Assembly (NCBI GenBank): GCA_002314885.1
Contig: DCHT01000040.1
Coordinates: 190 to 15,196, forward strand
Source: Bacteroidales bacterium UBA1745
Lineage (GTDB): Bacteria > Bacteroidota > Bacteroidia > Bacteroidales > UBA932
Direction: 5' to 3'
DNA length: 15,007 nucleotides
In this document: piece by piece, positions 1 to 6,075 of the stretch
How the letters are laid out: every line of letters starts with the position of its first letter
Numbering within the stretch: the stretch's first letter is position 1
The notes under the pieces: generated by a model
What the model saw: only the letters and a program-made list of their open reading frames with translations
Database searches by the model: none
What the model was told of the DNA's origin: nothing
Program-made: the position numbers and the translations under genes

Positions 1-24
1 GTTCGAGTCTCGTTTTCCGCTCCA
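1..24 (+). tRNA. tRNA, 3' end only (probably tRNA-Gly)
   Basis: The window opens inside a tRNA gene. Visible parts are the last base of the T-stem 5' strand, the T-loop TTCGAGT (2-8), the T-stem 3' strand CTCGT (9-13), the acceptor 3' strand TTTCCGC (14-20), discriminator base T (21) and an encoded CCA (22-24). A T discriminator with an acceptor arm that would pair with GCGGAAA, plus this T-arm, closely matches bacterial tRNA-Gly(GCC) as I remember it from E. coli. The anticodon lies upstream of the window, so the amino acid is inferred. An intrinsic terminator follows two bases later. Confidence 0.85.
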
Positions 25-25
25 G

Positions 26-58
26 AGAGAAGCAATGAGAATTGCTTCTCTTTTTTTT
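26..58 (+). terminator. Rho-independent terminator of the tRNA gene
   Basis: A perfect 11-bp stem (26-36 with 41-51) closes a GAGA tetraloop of the stable GNRA class and runs into eight T residues (51-58, the first of them paired). It starts one base after the tRNA CCA end, so it terminates the tRNA transcript and insulates the operon that follows. Confidence 0.93.
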
Positions 59-113
59 GTGCCGTTTTTAGCCGTTTATGTATATAAAGGAGTACATTTT
101 GCGAATTTTTTTA

Positions 114-121
114 TAAATTTG
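114..121 (+). promoter_or_regulatory. Candidate -7 promoter element for the envelope operon
   Basis: TAAATTTG fits the Bacteroidota -7 consensus TAnnTTTG. It sits 32 bases before the chosen ATG at 154, which would give a leader of roughly 25-30 bases. The gap it lies in is strongly AT-rich. The -33 partner is poor: the nearest TTTG (98-101) leaves only a 12-base spacer instead of about 19. The call therefore rests on the -7 element and its position. Confidence 0.5.
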
Positions 122-153
122 GTGCTCAAGTGAATTGTCCAAGCGCCGAAAGA

Positions 154-3132
154 ATGTCCCAGAAAACTCGCATACGTCTCGTTATCTCCCTGCTTTTTAT
201 GCTCGTGAGCGGCGTGTCTTTTGCCCAGACATATTCGGTGAGCGGTACTGTCTTGAACAAGACGACGGGCGATCCGGTCGATTTTGCGACTGTCATTCTC
301 GAGGGCACGGGCCAGTGGGCTGTGGCCGATGCCAAAGGCGCCTTCACCATCAATAAGGTCCAGCCTGGCAAGACTGTCATCAGTGTTTCCTGCCTGGGTT
401 ATGTGACCGATTCCAAGGAGATCACCATCTCCAGGACCATCGAAAACTATAAGGTCTATCTTCGCGAAGACAACCTCTCCCTGGAAAGCGCCGTCGTGAC
501 CGCACAGACCAACGAGAATTCCGCTACGACTTCCAGAACGATAGACAAGACCGCCCTGGATCACGTCCAGATGATGAATGTGTCGGATCTTTCAAGTCTC
601 CTGCCGGGTGGCGCGACCACCAATCCGAACCTTACTTCCGACCAGACCATATCCATCCGTTCCGGCAACACCGAGGCGGGTAACTCCAGTTTCGGTACGG
701 CTATCGAGGTGGACGGCGTGCGTCTTTCAAGCAATGCATCATTCACCGGTGCCAAGGGCGTTCCGACCAACAGCATCGCCACATCCAATGTCGAATCCGT
801 CGAAGTGATTACCGGCGTGCCTTCCGTGGAGTATGGCGATATGACCTCCGGCGTGGTGAAGATCAACAGCCGCAAGGGCAAGACCCCTTGGACCATTACG
901 GCCTCAACCTCCCCGAAGACCAAGCAGGTTTCCGTCAGCAAGGGCTTCGGCCTCGGCACTGACAAGAGAGGCAATTCCCGCGGCGTCCTCAACACCAGCG
1001 TGGAATACACAAACTCCGTGTCAAAGGAGATGTCGCCGTACACTGCCTATAACCGCAGGCAGCTCTCGCTGACCTATTCCAACCTTTTCAATGGAGGATC
1101 CCTCAGTGAGCATCCGCTCCGCTTCAGCGTCGGTGTCACCGGAAACATAGGCGGTCTCAACAGCAAGTCGGACCCGGACCTCATTGCAAACACCTACGAT
1201 ATCTGTCGCGACAACTCGATCAGGGGCAACTTCAATTTCGACTGGCTCCTCAGTCTGCCTTGGATCACGAACCTCGAATGGGGCGCGTCCGTGTCATATT
1301 CCGACAAGCTTCAGAAGTCCCAGACTTACAACTCATCGGCAGTCAGCAAAACGGTCCTCCACGGTACCGAGATGGGCTATTTCATCGCGCAGGACTACAC
1401 GGGCGAAACGCTTCCGGCCCAGCTGATCGACCCTGGTTACTGGTACAACGAAATGCGCGTGGATGATCAGCCGACCTCCTTCAAACTGAATCTGAAAGCC
1501 AACTGGGCCCGCAATTTCGGCAAGGTGAACAGCAAACTGAAAATAGGCGCAGACTGGACTGGCGACTACAACTTCGGCATCGGAGAATATTCGAACCAGA
1601 TGGAGAATGCCCCTACTTTCAGGGAGTACCGCTACTGCGACAAGCCAGTGATGCACAATGCAGCCGTCTATGCCGAGGAGAACCTTATGATCCCGGTCGG
1701 CAAGGGCCGTCTCAACATCATCGCAGGCCTTCGTAACGACAACACCATCATCGCGGGATCGGAGTATGGCGTCACATCCAGCCTCTCTCCTCGCGCCAAC
1801 CTGAAATACACTGCAATTGACCCTAAGGGACGCTCAAAGGAGATTCTCAGGAGCCTTTCTTTCCGCGCAAGCTGGGGCCTTGCCGTCAAGCAGCCTTCCT
1901 ACAATGTGCTGTATCCGACTCCGACGTATTACGATATGAACGTATTCACCTCGACTACGACCTCGTCGGGCAAATCCACCAACGCATATCTGATCATCCC
2001 TCGTTCCATCGAATACAATCCGGATCTCAAGTGGCAGAAGAATATGCAGAGCGAGATAGGCACGGAAATCAACCTCGCCGGTAACAAGATTTCCCTGGCT
2101 GCATTCTGGTCCAGGACATACAATGCCTACACTACAGCCATTGACTACGAGCGCCTGAAGTATACCTACACATCCATTGGCAACCTGAGCAGCTGCTCAA
2201 TCCCTCTGGACAATCAGCAGTACTCCATAGACAGGAACACGGGCGTCGTCACGGTCAGCGACAAGACCGGAACCTTGCCGTCAGAATCCCTCGGAAATAC
2301 TGTCTATAATTTCTTCAGCCCGGTCACCAAGCCGGCAAATATGGAGAATCCTATCGACCGCTACGGCATTGAATGGGTAGTGGATTTCGCCAAGGTACAG
2401 CCAATCAACACGACTATTCGCTTCGACGGAACCTGGTACGGATACAAGTACCTGGACACCAATATGGATGCGTATTGTCCGACCACCGGAAAGTCTGCGG
2501 GCAGCAATGATCCGTTCAAGTATGTTGGCTGGTACTATGGCGGCAATTCCACGTCCAACGGACAGGAAACCCAGACCGTCAAGGCCAACCTTACCGTCAC
2601 GACTCACATCCCGAAGGTCAGGATGATCATCTCCCTGAAGCTTGAAAGCTGTCTGCTCAAGTACTCCAGGTCGCTCAGCGACAGGCTTGACGGCAACGGA
2701 GCCAGGGCCTATGTCCTCACCGACCGCAGCAATCTGCTCTCTACGCCGGATGCGTCCATCTATGATGGAGACAACTACGTGGTTGTGTTCCCGGACTATT
2801 ACACCTCCTACGACGACCCGACTCCGAAGAACTATCACGAGATGCTCGTGTGGGCAAAGGACAATGACAAGAATCTTTACAGCGACTTGGTAAGCCTTGC
2901 ATATACGACTTCTTACACCTATATGTTCAAGAAGGATTATCTCTCTCCATATTTCTCTGTCAATGCGAGCATAACCAAGGAAATAGGAGACATAGCATCG
3001 ATTTCATTCTATGTCAACAATTTCCTCAACAATCGCTCCCAGCTGAAGTCGTCCAAGAGCGGAACATATTATTCCGTGACCAGTTATATCCCAACATTCT
3101 ATTACGGACTCACCCTCAGACTGAAATTTTAG
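154..3132 (+). CDS. TonB-dependent outer-membrane receptor with N-terminal carboxypeptidase-regulatory-like domain
   Basis: This 992-residue protein is a TonB-powered active transporter of the outer membrane. A signal peptide (residues 1-24) ends in SFA before QTY. Residues about 28-104 form the beta-sandwich extension (CarboxypepD_reg-like) common in Bacteroidota receptors. A LESAVVTAQ segment near residues 110-118 resembles the TonB-box region. The plug follows (about 125-240; note EVDGVRLS and the VESVEVITGVPSVEYGD stretch), then a long beta-barrel ending in an aromatic-rich strand with a terminal Phe. The open frame extends to a GTG at 130, but the ATG at 154 puts the signal peptide at the true N-terminus and lies behind a plausible promoter, so I chose it; the ribosome-binding site is weak, as usual in this phylum. 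No SusD follows. The next gene, 21 bases on, is a DUF4876-type lipoprotein, and an M16 peptidase ends the operon. This suggests a peptide or protein substrate, or its bound cofactor, more than a glycan. Substrate unknown. Confidence 0.93.
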   Translation: MSQKTRIRLVISLLFMLVSGVSFAQTYSVSGTVLNKTTGDPVDFATVILEGTGQWAVADAKGAFTINKVQPGKTVISVSCLGYVTDSKEITISRTIENYKVYLREDNLSLESAVVTAQTNENSATTSRTIDKTALDHVQMMNVSDLSSLLPGGATTNPNLTSDQTISIRSGNTEAGNSSFGTAIEVDGVRLSSNASFTGAKGVPTNSIATSNVESVEVITGVPSVEYGDMTSGVVKINSRKGKTPWTITASTSPKTKQVSVSKGFGLGTDKRGNSRGVLNTSVEYTNSVSKEMSPYTAYNRRQLSLTYSNLFNGGSLSEHPLRFSVGVTGNIGGLNSKSDPDLIANTYDICRDNSIRGNFNFDWLLSLPWITNLEWGASVSYSDKLQKSQTYNSSAVSKTVLHGTEMGYFIAQDYTGETLPAQLIDPGYWYNEMRVDDQPTSFKLNLKANWARNFGKVNSKLKIGADWTGDYNFGIGEYSNQMENAPTFREYRYCDKPVMHNAAVYAEENLMIPVGKGRLNIIAGLRNDNTIIAGSEYGVTSSLSPRANLKYTAIDPKGRSKEILRSLSFRASWGLAVKQPSYNVLYPTPTYYDMNVFTSTTTSSGKSTNAYLIIPRSIEYNPDLKWQKNMQSEIGTEINLAGNKISLAAFWSRTYNAYTTAIDYERLKYTYTSIGNLSSCSIPLDNQQYSIDRNTGVVTVSDKTGTLPSESLGNTVYNFFSPVTKPANMENPIDRYGIEWVVDFAKVQPINTTIRFDGTWYGYKYLDTNMDAYCPTTGKSAGSNDPFKYVGWYYGGNSTSNGQETQTVKANLTVTTHIPKVRMIISLKLESCLLKYSRSLSDRLDGNGARAYVLTDRSNLLSTPDASIYDGDNYVVVFPDYYTSYDDPTPKNYHEMLVWAKDNDKNLYSDLVSLAYTTSYTYMFKKDYLSPYFSVNASITKEIGDIASISFYVNNFLNNRSQLKSSKSGTYYSVTSYIPTFYYGLTLRLKF

Positions 3133-3153
3133 TAACATCATAATATTATCAAG

Positions 3154-4476
3154 ATGAAAAAGAACTTATCAATCGTGCTCGCGGCTCTGTCAATTTTCGC
3201 CGCAGCCTGCACACCTCAGGTATTGACCAAACAGGTCAACATCAGCCTCTCATTAAATGACGAGGCATACGCCAAGGCAGACGTAGTCATCGCCGTCTCT
3301 GACGCAGCCGGAATGACCTTCGAGGCCGTCACCAACGAAGCCGGCCAGGCTACAATCAATCTTCCTGTAGGCCTTTACAATGCAGCAGCTTCCTTCAAGG
3401 ATGTAAGTGGAGCAAGAACCGTCGTCTACAATGGCGACCAGACCTTCACAGTTGCTCTTGAGGATTCCGAGGTTTCCTCAATCTGCGAAGTTGTAATCAA
3501 TCTGTCAGAGTCATACACCAGTGACCTGATTATTAAAGAGCTCTATACTGGTGGATGTGCGGACAACGCAGGCACAGGCTCCTATGCGTACGACAAGTAC
3601 GTCATCATCTATAACAATTCTGGTGCTGTAGTGGATGCAAGCAAACTCTGCATCGCTATGTCAGGTCCGATTTCATCAAGCATAGCCAACAAGTATGTGA
3701 CCGACGGCGTGTATTCATTTGAGAAGGACAAGTGGATGCCAGCTTTCTATGGCGTATGGTGGTTCGCAGAAGAAAAGAAAGTCGAGATTCAGCCATACTC
3801 TCAGATCGTGATAGCCATCAATGGCGCGGTTGACCACACCAAGACTTATTCCAAGTCAGTGGACCTCAGCAATGCTGACTATGCGATGTATTGCAAGACC
3901 GCAGGTTTCAACCAGGCCGCCTCTTACCCTGCACCGGCATTCAGCGACACTACCCGTTGTATGCGCACCGTACGCCTTGGCGGCACGACCACCGCTTGGC
4001 CTCTCCATCAGAAACAGCCTTCATTGTTCCTTTTCCAGCAGGATGGATTTACAGCACAGGCTCTGTCCGATGATACTGAACACTGGGATCATACTATCAG
4101 TACAGCCGCAGCTAACAATGCACTCAAGATTCCATTCGCTTCCATCTGTGATGCAGTTGAGGCTTTTGAAATCGGTGCAGAGGCAAAATCTACCAGCCGC
4201 TTCCCTGCTTCTTTGAATGCAGGTTATGTCTCATACACATCCAAGCTAGGCTACTCCATCTACCGCAACGTGGATGAGGAGGCAACTCTGGCCCTTCCTG
4301 AGAATGAGGGCAAGATTGTACGCGGTTATGCTGCAACGGCCGTTGAGGGCAGCACCGATCCATCCGGAATCGATGCCGAGGCTTCCATCGCTGCCGGTGC
4401 TCATATTGTCTACAAGAACACCAACAACACATCTGCCGATTTCCACACCAGGAATGTCGCTTCTTTGAAGAAGTAG
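3154..4476 (+). CDS. DUF4876-type lipoprotein, likely partner of the TonB-dependent receptor
   Basis: This 440-residue predicted lipoprotein has a short signal sequence ending in AAAC, with Cys19 as the lipidation site. Residues about 25-115 look like an Ig/carboxypeptidase-regulatory-like beta-sandwich (VTNEAGQATINLPVG is typical of such folds). From about 125 a segment reading LIIKELYTGG, then YDKYVIIYNNSG, resembles the opening strands of lamin-tail-like domains; this is pattern recognition, not a search. The rest is beta-rich with many small and aromatic residues. I recognise the family as DUF4876, a Bacteroidota family of unknown function. No acidic surface-export signal follows Cys19 (next residues TPQVLTKQ), so the side of the outer membrane it faces is unclear. 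It occupies the position a SusD-like protein would have after a SusC receptor but shows no SusD features. It lies between the receptor (21 bases) and the barrel gene (6 bases), suggesting a joint complex. Confidence 0.78.
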   Translation: MKKNLSIVLAALSIFAAACTPQVLTKQVNISLSLNDEAYAKADVVIAVSDAAGMTFEAVTNEAGQATINLPVGLYNAAASFKDVSGARTVVYNGDQTFTVALEDSEVSSICEVVINLSESYTSDLIIKELYTGGCADNAGTGSYAYDKYVIIYNNSGAVVDASKLCIAMSGPISSSIANKYVTDGVYSFEKDKWMPAFYGVWWFAEEKKVEIQPYSQIVIAINGAVDHTKTYSKSVDLSNADYAMYCKTAGFNQAASYPAPAFSDTTRCMRTVRLGGTTTAWPLHQKQPSLFLFQQDGFTAQALSDDTEHWDHTISTAAANNALKIPFASICDAVEAFEIGAEAKSTSRFPASLNAGYVSYTSKLGYSIYRNVDEEATLALPENEGKIVRGYAATAVEGSTDPSGIDAEASIAAGAHIVYKNTNNTSADFHTRNVASLKK

Positions 4477-4482
4477 CAATCG

Positions 4483-6069
4483 ATGAAATTCCGTCTCCAT
4501 ATAGCCGCAGCCCTTATGCTTGTCCTGGCGTCCGAAGCGTCAGGACAGGAGGCTGTGCGTGATTTTGATTACACGGTGGCCGCCAATCCGTGGCTTTCGC
4601 TGTCCAATCCTGCCGTCTATGGCCATCTGAGCCAATCTTCAATTTCCAAGGTTGAGCTTTGCGGCGAAAAGGACAATGGCGGGCTCGTGGATATCGACGG
4701 TTCCGCGGACTGCTGGAATGCCGGTGCCGAGACGGAATCATTCGTCAGGATATCAGACAGGATAGCCTTCCACGGAGGGCTGTCCTTCAATTATTTCAGA
4801 GGCAAGGATATGGGAGGACCTGTTCTTGTGAATACGTCCTCCAGCCCTCTGAATTTCTATGAAGAAAGTCTTTCTACCGCAGGAATCAAGACGCGTGAAA
4901 CATATTTCCTTACGGGAGGAATGACGTATTGCTTCAATGAAAAATGGTCTGCCGGCGTGTCGCTGGACTATAAGTGCATCAACCAGACTAAACGTCGTGA
5001 CCCGAGGTTCCAGAACTATTGCAACACCTTGGATGCTAAGGCTTCCTTCCTTTTCAGCCCTTCTGAAACCTTCTCCTTCGGTTTCACGGCAAGATACCGT
5101 CGCGAGCTTGAACTGCTGTCAGCCGGCACGTTCGGAACCAAGGAAAGCAACTACTATGTATTCATAGACCAGGGAGGCTTTATGGGCTCCCGTGAAGTGC
5201 TTGACGGGGATCAGGGATATATATCCACAAACAATACCCGCCCTATGGACAGTCATTATGCCGGGGGGTCAATCCTGTTTGTGAGCGGTACCCGTACCAA
5301 GTTCTTCAATGAGGTCGGAGCCCTTTATAGAATGGGAACTTACGGCACGAAGTCCTCGTCTTCGGTGCTCTTCTGCAAATTCGGTGGCCCGCAAGTCACT
5401 TATGACGGCATACTGCTTGCGCCGCGCGGCAATGACATCCACAAGGCAGAAATATCGCTCGGATGGCAGATGCTCGGCAACGATGTGAACAGCTATGCCT
5501 GGAAGAGTGAGGCCGGCAAGAGCTCTGTCGTGGAGTATTATGGTTCCAAGAGACAGCTGAGCCGCAATGACCTCTCTGCAACTCTGTCCTATACTTGGCT
5601 TGGAGCCTGTGACGGCGTTGTGCCTAAGTGGGAAGTAGGAGCCCGCCTTGATGGCAGCGGACGTATACAGACTACGACTATTTTCCCGTACTATCGCAAT
5701 CAGCGCATCTTCAATGCGGATCTTTCTGCGACTATGAGGCGCAATTTCTCTTTGGGCAAGAACGCCTTCCGTCTCGGCGTGGACGCCGATTTCTTCCTCG
5801 GATTCGGCACGAAGGCAGAGGATGGTGCAAGTGGTTCTTCCGGCACCAAGCCGAAGTATTTCGACGATTATCTCAACCGCAGCTACGAGTATCAGACGGC
5901 CCCTCGCGCCGGCGGAGCGCTGACGTTCCGCTACACCCGTCAGGTCAGGGACCGCTTCGGCATCTATGTCGAAGTGAGCGATAATTTCACAAGCCTTCTC
6001 AAGGCTCCGACCTATCTCTCAGGTCAGTTCCGCAACGCAGCCCTGCTGAGCGTGGGCTGCAATTTCTAG
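4483..6069 (+). CDS. DUF6850-type outer-membrane beta-barrel protein
   Basis: This 528-residue protein has a signal peptide (about 1-21, ending ASG before QEA). The mature part is made of alternating amphipathic strands with many Tyr, Phe and Gly residues and ends in VGCNF, the C-terminal Phe typical of outer-membrane barrels. There is no plug or TonB-box segment, so it is not a second TonB-dependent receptor. I recognise it as the DUF6850 barrel family, which has no established function. The N-terminal mature segment (DYTVAANPWLSLSNPAVYG) resembles the start of other Bacteroidota barrels that open with a short periplasmic stretch. Six bases separate it from the genes on both sides, so it is almost certainly co-transcribed and probably works with them, as a stabilising partner, an exit channel for processed product, or a secretion accessory. 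Those roles are inference. Confidence 0.75.
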   Translation: MKFRLHIAAALMLVLASEASGQEAVRDFDYTVAANPWLSLSNPAVYGHLSQSSISKVELCGEKDNGGLVDIDGSADCWNAGAETESFVRISDRIAFHGGLSFNYFRGKDMGGPVLVNTSSSPLNFYEESLSTAGIKTRETYFLTGGMTYCFNEKWSAGVSLDYKCINQTKRRDPRFQNYCNTLDAKASFLFSPSETFSFGFTARYRRELELLSAGTFGTKESNYYVFIDQGGFMGSREVLDGDQGYISTNNTRPMDSHYAGGSILFVSGTRTKFFNEVGALYRMGTYGTKSSSSVLFCKFGGPQVTYDGILLAPRGNDIHKAEISLGWQMLGNDVNSYAWKSEAGKSSVVEYYGSKRQLSRNDLSATLSYTWLGACDGVVPKWEVGARLDGSGRIQTTTIFPYYRNQRIFNADLSATMRRNFSLGKNAFRLGVDADFFLGFGTKAEDGASGSSGTKPKYFDDYLNRSYEYQTAPRAGGALTFRYTRQVRDRFGIYVEVSDNFTSLLKAPTYLSGQFRNAALLSVGCNF

Positions 6070-6075
6070 CATTCT

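Noticed and set aside
130..153. GTG start giving a 1000-residue receptor
   Set aside because: It would put eight extra residues ahead of a clean signal peptide that begins naturally at the ATG at 154, and it lies at the expected transcription start.
1..153. tRNA 3' end as an integration site for a mobile island carrying the envelope operon
   Set aside because: No integrase, no repeat of the tRNA end elsewhere in the window, and no abrupt change in base use were seen; the terminator looks native.
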